A stretch of 64,000 nucleotides of DNA from Streptomyces yatensis (GTDB lineage Bacteria > Actinomycetota > Actinomycetes > Streptomycetales > Streptomycetaceae): assembly GCF_018069625.1 (NCBI RefSeq), contig NZ_CP072941.1, forward strand, positions 558,001-622,000, written 5' to 3'. The notes beneath the pieces were generated by a model. That model was not told where the DNA came from. It saw only the letters and a program-made list of their open reading frames with translations, and searched no databases. The position numbers were made by a program, and so were the translations under genes. Every line of letters begins with the position of its first letter. Positions within the stretch are counted from its first letter, which is position 1. Below are positions 8,766 to 15,934 of the stretch, in pieces.

Positions 8766-10246
8766 CGTTCTCCGTCCTTTCCCGCCATGGATCCGTGGGC
8801 CGCCAGGAGCTCGTCGACCGCGGCACGCAGCCTGCGCTCCGCGTCCCGTGTGCGGCCGCGGTGGTCGGCGAGCCGTTGCCCATGGGTGGCCAGCCGCTCC
8901 CGCAGGACGGCCACGGCCGCGTCGGACTCGCCGGGGCCGCCGCCGCGGTCGTGTGCCGCGACGACGTCCCTCAGGGAGGACAGTTCGGTGGCCGTGCCGG
9001 TGGGGGCCCCGTCGGGCAGGGCGATCTTGGTGAGTTCGGTTGCCCCGCTCTCGATCGCCTCGCGTACGGCGGCGCCCACGATGTGGTGGGCGGTGCGGAA
9101 CGGAACCCCTTGTGCGACCAGCCGGTTGGCGATCACGGTGGCGGTCACGAAGCTCTCCGCCGTACGCCGTTCCATCCGCTCCACGGCCGGGCGGGCGCCG
9201 CTGACGAGCACCTGGGCCAGGAGGACGGAGTCCCGTACGGCGGCCAGCGCGGGCCAGGCCGGGGCCACGGCCTCGGTGCCGACCTCGATGGAGTTGGTGA
9301 ACGGCGCGGACTTCATGGCGGAGGCGGAGGCCGTCCAGGCGCCGATGGCCGCGCCCGCCTTGGCCTTGACGTGTTCCAGCAGGAACGCGTTGCGCTTCTG
9401 GGGCATGGCCGAGCTGCCGCCGACCAGCCGTTCGGGGAACTCGATGAGCCCGAACTCCTGGGTGCTCCACAGCTGCAGGTCGGTGCCGAGCCGGCTCAGC
9501 GTCACCCCGGCCGAGGACGCGGCGGCCAGCGCGCGCAGCAGTGTGTCCCGTGCGGCCACCGCGTCGATCGCGTGCAGCGGTGGGCCGGCGAACCCCAGCA
9601 GGGAGGCGGTGCGCGCCGGTTCGATGGGCAGGTCCGTCCCGGAGACCGCCCCGGCGCCCAGGGGGCAGCGGTCCAGCTCGTCCAGCGTCTGGCGCAGCGC
9701 GGTGATGTCGCGATCGAGCGCGGTGGCTATCCCGCACAGGTAGTAGCCGTAACTGATCGGCATGGCCGGCTGGAAGTGGGTGTAGATGGGCATCACCACG
9801 TCGCGGTGGGCGCGTGCCCGGGAGAGCAGGACCGCCTGAAGCCTCAGCACCTCGCCGAGCAGGTCGGTCAGTTCGGCGCGCAGCCGCATCGCGGTGACGG
9901 TCGCCTTGATGTCGTTGCGGGAGCGTCCGGTGTGCAGCTTTCCGCCCACGTCGGCGCCGAGTTCGGCCACCAGATGGCCCTCGTACATCAGGTACAGGCC
10001 GCGCGGGGCCGGCAGCCCGTGCAGCGTGCCGAAGCCCTCTTCCCGCAGCCGGGTGATGCGCTCCAGGAGCGCGGCGGCCGTGTCGGAGGGCAGCAGCCCG
10101 CACTCGGTGAGCATGACCACGTGGGCCATGTCGATGGTGCTGATGGGCTCCAGTTCCCCGCGGATGGCGCCGGGATCGGGTTCGCCGTAGACGACGCGGC
10201 GGGTGCGCGGGCCGAGGATATGGGTGAGCCGTCCGGTGGAGCTCAC
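8762..10246 (-). CDS. Argininosuccinate-lyase-like enzyme (fumarate lyase superfamily)
   Basis: A 494-aa homologue of ArgH. The family signature GSSAMPQKRN is present, though Pro usually following the Asn is Ala here. TGRSRND is kept but followed by IKA rather than QVAT, and the catalytic His region reads YTHFQPAMP instead of YTHLQRAQP. DLQLWSTQEFG matches the ArgH substrate-side helix. The fold and acid-base machinery therefore look intact while the substrate pocket has diverged. It sits between a cysteine-synthase-like gene and an ATP-grasp gene with GTGA overlaps on both sides, so a role in the pathway is likelier than arginine synthesis. I infer fumarate-releasing cleavage of an N-substituted aspartate. 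Start GTG 10246. Confidence 0.85.
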   Translation of the reverse strand: MSSTGRLTHILGPRTRRVVYGEPDPGAIRGELEPISTIDMAHVVMLTECGLLPSDTAAALLERITRLREEGFGTLHGLPAPRGLYLMYEGHLVAELGADVGGKLHTGRSRNDIKATVTAMRLRAELTDLLGEVLRLQAVLLSRARAHRDVVMPIYTHFQPAMPISYGYYLCGIATALDRDITALRQTLDELDRCPLGAGAVSGTDLPIEPARTASLLGFAGPPLHAIDAVAARDTLLRALAAASSAGVTLSRLGTDLQLWSTQEFGLIEFPERLVGGSSAMPQKRNAFLLEHVKAKAGAAIGAWTASASAMKSAPFTNSIEVGTEAVAPAWPALAAVRDSVLLAQVLVSGARPAVERMERRTAESFVTATVIANRLVAQGVPFRTAHHIVGAAVREAIESGATELTKIALPDGAPTGTATELSSLRDVVAAHDRGGGPGESDAAVAVLRERLATHGQRLADHRGRTRDAERRLRAAVDELLAAHGSMAGKDGER

Positions 10247-11316
10247 GACAGGGCCCGCTCGGCGAGGGGGTGGGTCACCCTGGGCACGACGCCGGGCACC
10301 TCCTCGTAGGAGCGGCGGCCCCAGACGAGTCGGGTCCAGCGGTCACCGGCCTCGGCGGGGGACGCGACGGTGATCGGCTCGGTGGGACGCTCGGTGAGCA
10401 GTTCGCCGTTGGCGGCGAGCCACGCGTCGTCGTAGACGGTGGCCTGGTAGCGGTATCCCTCGTCGGGCAGGATCACCACACAGAGTCCGTCCGGGTTCTT
10501 CGCCGCCCACCACTGGGCGACCAGATGGGCGGCGCCGCTGGTGGGGCCCTGGAAGAGGGCGGATTCCGCGTGCAGGGCCCGGGTCTGGGCGTATGCCTCG
10601 GCCGCGCTGCACCAGTGGATCTCGTCGAAGAGGGTGTGGTCGAGGTTGGCGGGCCACAGGCTGTTGCCCAGACCGCGCAGCGAGCGCGGCCCGTCGGGCT
10701 GGCCGAACAGCACGCTGCGGTGGCTGTCGACGCCGATGATCTGGGTGTGCGGGCTGTATTCGCGCAGGCCGCCCCCGGTGCCGCACATCGATCCCGCGGT
10801 GCCGACGGTGCCGACCAGGCAGTCCACGGTGCCGAAGGTGCGCACGAGTTGATCGGCCACCACGTGGTACGAGCGGGCGTTGTCCGGGTTGTTGTACTGC
10901 TCGGGGCAGAAGGTGGACGGCAGCGAGGCGCGGATCTCCGCCAGCTTGGTCAGCCGGGCTCCCTGATACCCGCCGACCGGCGCGGGCTCCAGGCACATCT
11001 CCACCTTGGCGCCGAGGTCGGTCAGTCTGCGGTGGAGGTTGTCGTCGATCGCGGGGTCGCTCACCAGGATCAGCTCACGCTCCATCAGCGCGGCCTGCAT
11101 CGCGAGGGAGAGTCCGAAGGTGCCCGAGGTGGTCTCGACGATCACGGTGTCCTCGGTCAGCTCACCGCGTTGCAGCGCGCGACGCAGGATGTACTGGGCG
11201 GGCACCAGTTTCATCAGGGTGAAGACCGCGCCGTACAGATTGGGGCCGAGCCGGATGAGGCGTGGCAGCATCTGGGCCTCGGTGATGGAGCGATAGGTCA
11301 ATGCGGACAGCGGCAT
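10243..11316 (-). CDS. Cysteine-synthase-like PLP enzyme (fold type II)
   Basis: A 357-aa relative of CysK/SbnA beta-substituting enzymes. Recognisable elements are VETTSGTFGLSLAM (the serine loop, usually TSGNTG), EQYNNPDNARSYH, the phosphate-binding GTVGTAGSMCGTGGGL, and SALFQGPTSGAAHL. The Schiff-base Lys is probably in GAVFTLMKLVPAQ, where most homologues have GSxKDR. The start at ATG 11316 (MPLSALTYRS) has GAGGAG five bases upstream; an in-frame ATG 25 codons earlier has none. The stop overlaps the lyase start as GTGA. SbnA and the EDDS-pathway enzyme join a serine derivative to the amino group of glutamate or aspartate; by analogy this enzyme could make N-(2-amino-2-carboxyethyl)aspartate for the neighbouring lyase. 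Substrate is not proven. Confidence 0.82.
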   Translation of the reverse strand: MPLSALTYRSITEAQMLPRLIRLGPNLYGAVFTLMKLVPAQYILRRALQRGELTEDTVIVETTSGTFGLSLAMQAALMERELILVSDPAIDDNLHRRLTDLGAKVEMCLEPAPVGGYQGARLTKLAEIRASLPSTFCPEQYNNPDNARSYHVVADQLVRTFGTVDCLVGTVGTAGSMCGTGGGLREYSPHTQIIGVDSHRSVLFGQPDGPRSLRGLGNSLWPANLDHTLFDEIHWCSAAEAYAQTRALHAESALFQGPTSGAAHLVAQWWAAKNPDGLCVVILPDEGYRYQATVYDDAWLAANGELLTERPTEPITVASPAEAGDRWTRLVWGRRSYEEVPGVVPRVTHPLAERALS

Positions 11317-11421
11317 GGAGACTCCTCGGAATCCGGGGGCGGGCCGCGGATCGGGGATCCGGCGGACGCCCCGCGGCGGTCGTGGGGGCATGGCCTGTCG
11401 GCCGGGGCCCGGGGGTGGGGA

Positions 11422-12375
11422 TCAGGAGAGGACCGGCAGGTCGGACAGCCCCTCGGCGAGGGCCACATAGACGTCGTCGAGGGTCGGCTCGGACAGCGAG
11501 ATCCCGGTGATCGCCACTCCCGCGTCGTCCAGGGCCCGTACGACGGCCGCCAGGGCGGCGGACTCGCGCACGGGGACGCAGACGGTGCCCGCGGGCTCAC
11601 CGGGCTGCGGCTCGAGCCCCGCGTGGCGCAGCGCGGCCCGTGCGGCCGGTTCGGCCGCCGGTTCGGCGAGGGTGGCGCGGACCGAGCTGACGCCGAGTTG
11701 CTTCTTGAGCTGGGCCACCGAGCCGTCGGCGATGGTCCGGCCGCGGCCCAGCACGATGACCCGGTCCGCGAGTTGTTCGGCCTCTTCGAGGTACTGCGTG
11801 GTCAGCAGGACGGTGGTGCCGCCCGCCACCGCCGAGCGGACCGAGTCCCACAGCCCGCTGCGGCTGACCGGGTCGAGTCCGGTGGTGGGTTCGTCGAGGA
11901 ACAGCACCTGGGGGCGGCTGACGAAGCTGCTGGCGAGGTCGAGGCGGCGGCGCATGCCTCCCGAGTAGGTGGCCGCCGCCCGGTCGGCCGCGCCGGTCAG
12001 GGCGAAGGTCCGCAGGAGCTCATCGGCTCGCGCCCCGGCCTCGGTGCGGCTCGCGCCGAGCAAGCGGGCCACCAGGATGAGGTTGTCCCGGCCGGAGAGG
12101 TTCTCGTCCACCGCGGCGAGCTGTCCCGTCAGCCCGATGCGCCGGCGTACCTCGCGGGCCTCGCGCACCACGTCGTATCCGGCCACCCGCGCCGTGCCCT
12201 GACTGGGCGGCAGGGCGGTGGCGAGGATGCTCACCAGTGTGCTCTTGCCCGCTCCGTTGTGGCCGAGCAGGCACAGAACCTCGCCCTCCCCGATCCGGAA
12301 GCTGACACCGTCCAGCGCCCGGGTGCTGCCGTAGGACCGGCTTAAGTCCGTCACTTCAATCATCGCGCTATTCAC
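11422..12375 (-). CDS. ABC transporter ATP-binding protein (DrrA-like)
   Basis: Cytoplasmic ATPase of 317 aa, presumably paired with the ABC-2 permease at 2316-3146. Walker A is GHNGAGKST, the signature motif is YSGGMRRRLDLA, Walker B is VLFLDEPTTGLD, followed by TQYLEEAEQLADRV, all as in daunorubicin-resistance DrrA proteins, including the extended C-terminal domain after residue 230. The start is GTG 12375 (MNSAMIEVTDL) or ATG 12363; ribosome-binding sites are weak for both. Codon 11 is TTA (12343-12345). It is the first gene after the regulator in the leftward direction and may be transcribed separately from the downstream PLP-enzyme gene, since a 105-bp gap follows. Confidence 0.9.
   Translation of the reverse strand: MNSAMIEVTDLSRSYGSTRALDGVSFRIGEGEVLCLLGHNGAGKSTLVSILATALPPSQGTARVAGYDVVREAREVRRRIGLTGQLAAVDENLSGRDNLILVARLLGASRTEAGARADELLRTFALTGAADRAAATYSGGMRRRLDLASSFVSRPQVLFLDEPTTGLDPVSRSGLWDSVRSAVAGGTTVLLTTQYLEEAEQLADRVIVLGRGRTIADGSVAQLKKQLGVSSVRATLAEPAAEPAARAALRHAGLEPQPGEPAGTVCVPVRESAALAAVVRALDDAGVAITGISLSEPTLDDVYVALAEGLSDLPVLS
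12343..12345 (-). other. TTA codon in the ABC ATPase gene
   Basis: In-frame Leu codon in IEVTDL-SRSY, codon 11 from the GTG start. It parallels the early TTA in the permease gene, so both halves of the exporter would be bldA-dependent. Confidence 0.9.
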
Positions 12376-12543
12376 CGGATGTCATTCCTCGCAGGGAGCG
12401 GATCGGGAAATGCATGAGAGGCTGGGAAGTTCCTACATTCGCCGCTCATTCCCCTGCAAGGCCCATACAACAAGTTGCCAGACGGTGCGGGGGAGTTCAG
12501 GAGGGCCGACTCTTCCTGACAGGTTCTGACCGCTGCCGTGGGA
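12376..12543 (-). promoter_or_regulatory. Gap between regulator and ABC ATPase genes
   Basis: 168 bp of lower G+C than the flanking genes. It contains ACAACAAGTTGC at 12467-12478, whose core CAAC-AA-GTTG is a perfect inverted repeat and which matches 11 of 12 bases of a site in the divergent promoter at 2005-2016. It probably holds the promoter of the ATPase gene and a binding site for the pathway regulator. Confidence 0.4.
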
Positions 12544-13404
12544 TTACGCGGGCTGCGAGTCCTCATCATCGACGGGGTCCACATAGGGCAGCAGACCGAG
12601 CTCCACCGCGCGGGCGCCGGCCTGAAATCGTGAATTCGCACCGAGTTCACGGGTGATTTCGGCTACGTTCCTTCGGTAGGTGCGGACCGACATACCGATT
12701 TCCCGTGCCGCGGCTTCGTCCGTACGCCCCGAACTCAGCGCCATCAGAATCCGCCGGGCCATGACGCTGCGGGTCCGGACGCTGAGGCGGCGGTGGTCCT
12801 CGAGCGCCGCGCTGCCGTTCCAGGAGATCGTGAACAGGGTGCGCAGATTGCGCAGCACGGCCGGCGCCCGCACCAGTACCGCCTCGCGCGAGATTTCGTC
12901 CGAACCGGTCCACACCACGCTCACCGAGCCGTCGGCGAGCACCATTCCGTGCAGCGGCTCCCCGATGAGTCTGACGTCGACTCCGGACGCGTACCTCTCC
13001 AGGCACTTCAGGAGGTACCGCTCGTCCATCAGCCCCACCCGCCCCAGCAGGCGCACGTCGACCCCTCGGGCGACGGCCCTGCCCAGCAGCGCGACAAGCC
13101 TGGCGGCCCGCTGGTCGTCGCCGCCGGTGAACACGACGGACAGGCTCTGTTGCGCCGACTCGATGATGTCCTCGGCGGCGTCCACGCCCTCCTCCGGCTC
13201 CATCTCGGTCAGGAGCCGTTCTTCGCTGCGATGGCGGTCGACGGCCGTCTTGACCAGCCGGCCGGCCTCCAGGAGCATGCGCTCGATCTCTCCGCTGAAG
13301 ACCGCGCCCCGCGGTCTTAACGGTGTGATATCCGGGTCTGGTTCGGGATCCGGACCGGTGGAATTCTTGGCGATGATGAACGCGTCATTGCAAGAGCTTG
13401 GCAC
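12544..13404 (-). CDS. TrmB/LuxR-type transcriptional regulator of the cluster
   Basis: A 286-aa regulator. Residues about 75-215 resemble the phospholipase-D-like TrmB sensor region (ESAQQSLSVVFTGGDDQRAARLVALLGRAV, DVRLIGEPLHGMVLADGSVSVVWTG). The C-terminus has a LuxR-type HTH (RILMALSSGRTDEAAAREIGMSVRTYRRNVAEITRELGANSRFQAGARAVELGLL). This architecture is common for cluster-situated activators in Streptomyces. GTG 13404 has GGGGGAG just upstream. Codon 29 is TTA (13318-13320), so the regulator itself would need bldA; an internal ATG at residue 43 would avoid the codon but lacks support. It marks the right-hand end of the biosynthetic cluster. Confidence 0.85.
   Translation of the reverse strand: MPSSCNDAFIIAKNSTGPDPEPDPDITPLRPRGAVFSGEIERMLLEAGRLVKTAVDRHRSEERLLTEMEPEEGVDAAEDIIESAQQSLSVVFTGGDDQRAARLVALLGRAVARGVDVRLLGRVGLMDERYLLKCLERYASGVDVRLIGEPLHGMVLADGSVSVVWTGSDEISREAVLVRAPAVLRNLRTLFTISWNGSAALEDHRRLSVRTRSVMARRILMALSSGRTDEAAAREIGMSVRTYRRNVAEITRELGANSRFQAGARAVELGLLPYVDPVDDEDSQPA
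13318..13320 (-). other. TTA codon in the cluster regulator gene
   Basis: In-frame Leu codon 29 in DITP-L-RPRG, between the disordered N-terminus and the sensor domain. A TTA codon in the pathway-specific regulator is a classic point of bldA control over antibiotic clusters. Confidence 0.85.
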
Positions 13405-13835
13405 AGCTCCCCCTGAAGCCTGGGATTACGTCCTGAACCCGGCGTTGTTGCCGAAAGGAAGGGTTGCGACTCATGAGTACGCCATGGGATCAAGGCAGTT
13501 CAGGGAGAACAGGGAGATCGCTTTTCGACCACACCGTCCGCGCTCGGAACGTGGCACGCACTTTCCATGGGCACCTCATCCCCTGCGAGCAAAGACGCAA
13601 CGATCTTACCTTGACCGACCATGGCGTTGGACTATACCCATCCGCTACCAGCACGGGGAATGGTTGAATCCCTAAAGACAATGGGGGAAACCTCATTGTA
13701 GAGTGCGGATTCTCGCCTCCAGGCAACCGGAAACCCGTATCCGGCATCGTCCTCGGGGGAAACCGGAAGCATGGCTACCGGTGGACGGGCTCCGGCGGCC
13801 CTCTGCGGGGAACCGCCGGAACCCACTATTCCGAT
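13405..13835. other. Intergenic region with no supported gene
   Basis: 431 bp with lower G+C than its flanks, between two leftward genes. It presumably holds the promoter of the regulator gene on its left. A short rightward frame beginning with ATG at 13473 (MSTPWDQG) has GGAAGG about 11 bases upstream but shows no homology or codon bias I recognise. No hairpin or repeat stood out. Confidence 0.4.
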
Positions 13836-14468
13836 TCAGGACAACTGACCGTCGTAGTCAGGCAGTTTGAACGTGCGCTCGGCATGTCCCCCGACAAGAT
13901 CGCTCTGATTGTTTCCGATGTTGGCGATGATGGTGTAGCCCAGGGACTCGATCTCCGCCCGCTTGGCCGTCTTGTACTCGGTCGGGTCACCGAAGATGTC
14001 ACCCAGCGACCGCTGGTACAGGCCGGTGATCGGGTAGCCGACGTGCACCAGGTTGCCCCGGGTCACCTGCTCGAGGACATCCGGGCGCGCGGTGATGAAG
14101 AAGATGCCCACGCCACGCTCGTTCGCGTAGCGGGTGAGCTCCAGGACCCGCTCGACGGCGGGAGTCGGCGGGAACAGCTGGAAGTACGTCTCCAGCGAGG
14201 TGTTGTCCACGTCGAGGACGATCGCCTGCTTCTGTCCCCCGCCGTTCTGGATGCGCTCCTGTATGTAGGGAAGCGCCTGGTCCATCACCTTGTCGACGTC
14301 GTTCTTCCACGTCTGGTAATCGACTGCCGCGGCGGTGCTGGGGGCCGCTGCCGCGGTACGCGCCCGATCCGCCCCGAGGGCCTGCGCGTCCACCGTCCCC
14401 GCCAGCCCCAGTACCGCGGCCGTGGCGACAACCGCGCCCACCCGCGCCTTGCGTAAAGCCGCTCTCAT
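13836..14468 (-). CDS. Secreted HAD-superfamily acid phosphatase
   Basis: A 210-aa exported phosphatase-like protein of the HAD subfamily IIIB (class B/vegetative storage-protein acid phosphatase). A Sec signal peptide with AVVATAAVLGLAGTVDAQA precedes an Ala-rich segment. The nucleophile motif is IVLDVDNTSLETYF (DxDxT), motif II is in FFITARPD, and the distal part has NIGNNQSDLVGGHA, replacing the usual GDxxxD with GNNQSD as in secreted actinomycete homologues. The start at ATG 14468 is set by GGAGG eight bases upstream; a GTG six bases earlier would be too close. It likely releases phosphate from organic esters outside the cell. It stands alone, transcribed leftward. Confidence 0.85.
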   Translation of the reverse strand: MRAALRKARVGAVVATAAVLGLAGTVDAQALGADRARTAAAAPSTAAAVDYQTWKNDVDKVMDQALPYIQERIQNGGGQKQAIVLDVDNTSLETYFQLFPPTPAVERVLELTRYANERGVGIFFITARPDVLEQVTRGNLVHVGYPITGLYQRSLGDIFGDPTEYKTAKRAEIESLGYTIIANIGNNQSDLVGGHAERTFKLPDYDGQLS

Positions 14469-14739
14469 GGTCACTTCCTCCGTTGCGTCAGCCGTGGCCG
14501 GTGGCCACGATTCGGCTCGAAGCTAAGGCCGCCGCCGATGCTTCTGCGAGCCCCTGGCCGCAACCGGAGCGAGCCACTTCGACCGCATACACCGGCCGTG
14601 GACGCAACCGCATGCTTCTCGCCGGACCGGCCGAAATCATGGCAAGTAACTGCCACCGGGCATGAGCCGTGGAGGTGGGATTAGGGTGGAAGTGTCATGG
14701 CGCGGATGTCCGTCACAGGCCGATGAACGGATCGAAGCA
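14469..14739. other. Divergent intergenic region
   Basis: 271 bp between the leftward phosphatase gene and the rightward small hypothetical gene, where both promoters should lie. No pho-box-like direct repeat or inverted repeat was recognised. Confidence 0.35.
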
Positions 14740-15063
14740 ATGCCCAGAGCGACCAAGACACCATCTCCCACCAGCGCAGACTCCCGGGCACCGGCTCCGG
14801 CCGCGAGGAGAGGATCCCATGGGCCCCGCGCCGCGGCCGACCGCGTCTGCTCGCGTCATTCGGTCACCGTATTCTTCGGGGGGCGGCGGGTGGAACTTCC
14901 GTCGGAGGAACAGCTCTGTTTTCTCGCGGGGGTCGGCCTTCTCGCCGCGGTCGAGGTCATCGAATGGCCGGTCGCGGCGGCGATAGCGATCGGGCACGGG
15001 CTCGCCCACAGCCAGCACGGCAAGGCGCTGCGCGAGTTCGGAGAGGCCCTGGAAGAGGCATGA
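14740..15063 (+). CDS. Small conserved hypothetical protein
   Basis: A 107-aa protein of unknown function. The first 45 residues are a Pro/Ser/Ala-rich disordered segment; the C-terminal 60 residues form the recognisable core, with VELPSEEQLCFLAGVGLLAAVEVIEW followed by an amphipathic stretch (AIAIGHGLAHSQHGKALREFGEALEEA). One hydrophobic segment (residues about 67-92) could insert in the membrane. The start is uncertain: the frame is open to 14662. Its stop overlaps the ATG of the DUF427 gene as ATGA, so the two are co-translated and may be functionally linked. Confidence 0.6.
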   Translation: MPRATKTPSPTSADSRAPAPAARRGSHGPRAAADRVCSRHSVTVFFGGRRVELPSEEQLCFLAGVGLLAAVEVIEWPVAAAIAIGHGLAHSQHGKALREFGEALEEA

Positions 15064-15860
15064 CCGAGTATTCACCGGACTACCCCGCGATGATCGTTCC
15101 GGTCGGGCAGGTGGAGCCCGTACCTCGCCGCATTCGCGGCTACGCCGCAGGCCGCCTCGTCTTCGACACCGTGCGGGCGCGCTATGTGTGGCTCTGGCCG
15201 GGCTATCCGCAGTACTGCGTGCCCCGCGACGACATCGCCGAGGGAGCGCTGGTCGACGAGGGCCGGAACCTGACGCTGAAGGTCGGCGGAGCGCGCCGCC
15301 AGACCCTCCAACTGGGCTCGCTCACCCGCCCCGGCGCGGCCTGGGAGTGGGCCGAGGACGCGCCCTCCGGCATCGTCGGCCACGTCAGCTTCCGCTGGGA
15401 GGCCATCGACGCCTGGTTCGAGGAGGACGAGCAGGTGTTCGTCCACCCCAGGAGTCCCTACACCCGGGTCGACGCGATCCGGTCGGGCCGCGGTGTCCGC
15501 GTCGAACTGGACGGCACCGTGCTGGCCGACGCCCCGAACTCGGTGATGGTGGTGGAGACGGGGCTCCCGACGCGCTACTACCTGGACCGGGTGTATCTCG
15601 ACTGGACGCGCATGGAGCCCACCGACACCGTCACCAGCTGTCCGTACAAAGGGACGACGAGCGGCTACTGGGCCGTGCGGACCGACACGGCCACCTACCC
15701 GGACCTCGCCTGGGCATACGACTTCCCGACCCGGCAGGTCTCCCCCGTCGCGGGGCTGGTCGCCTTCTACAACGAGAAGGTCGACCTCTTCCTGGACGGC
15801 CGGCCGCTTCCCCGCCCCGCCCCGGTCAACAGGGTGACCTGGGAGAACGAACACCGCTAG
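15060..15860 (+). CDS. DUF427 domain protein (two copies)
   Basis: A 266-aa cytoplasmic protein with two DUF427 units, about residues 15-110 and 135-255, each with the alternating beta-strand pattern of the family (RGYAAGRLVFDTVRARYVWLWPGYPQYCVPRDDI; GVRVELDGTVLADAPNSVMVVETGLPTRYYLDRVYL). The second copy has the conserved SCPYKGTTSGYWAV and ends with FYNEKVDLFLDGRPL. DUF427 proteins are small beta-barrel proteins of unproven function. The ATG at 15060 overlaps the previous stop. A strong terminator follows ten bases after the stop. Confidence 0.85.
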   Translation: MTEYSPDYPAMIVPVGQVEPVPRRIRGYAAGRLVFDTVRARYVWLWPGYPQYCVPRDDIAEGALVDEGRNLTLKVGGARRQTLQLGSLTRPGAAWEWAEDAPSGIVGHVSFRWEAIDAWFEEDEQVFVHPRSPYTRVDAIRSGRGVRVELDGTVLADAPNSVMVVETGLPTRYYLDRVYLDWTRMEPTDTVTSCPYKGTTSGYWAVRTDTATYPDLAWAYDFPTRQVSPVAGLVAFYNEKVDLFLDGRPLPRPAPVNRVTWENEHR

Positions 15861-15869
15861 GCGGCAACA

Positions 15870-15929
15870 CCCGATCACACGGTGGTGCCGTCCCCACGGG
15901 CAGGGGGACGGCACCACCGTGTGATCGGG
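15870..15929. terminator. Long bidirectional hairpin terminator
   Basis: A perfect 26-bp inverted repeat (15870-15895 and 15904-15929, beginning CCCGATCACACGGTGG) with an 8-nt loop. It lies between the convergent DUF427 and AbgT transporter genes and should stop transcription from both. Confidence 0.9.
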
Positions 15930-15934
15930 GAGCG

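Noticed and set aside
13473..13667. Possible small gene starting MSTPWDQG after GGAAGG
   Set aside because: Spacing is poor, codon use is not typical of the neighbours, and no similarity was recognised; kept only as a note in the intergenic entry.
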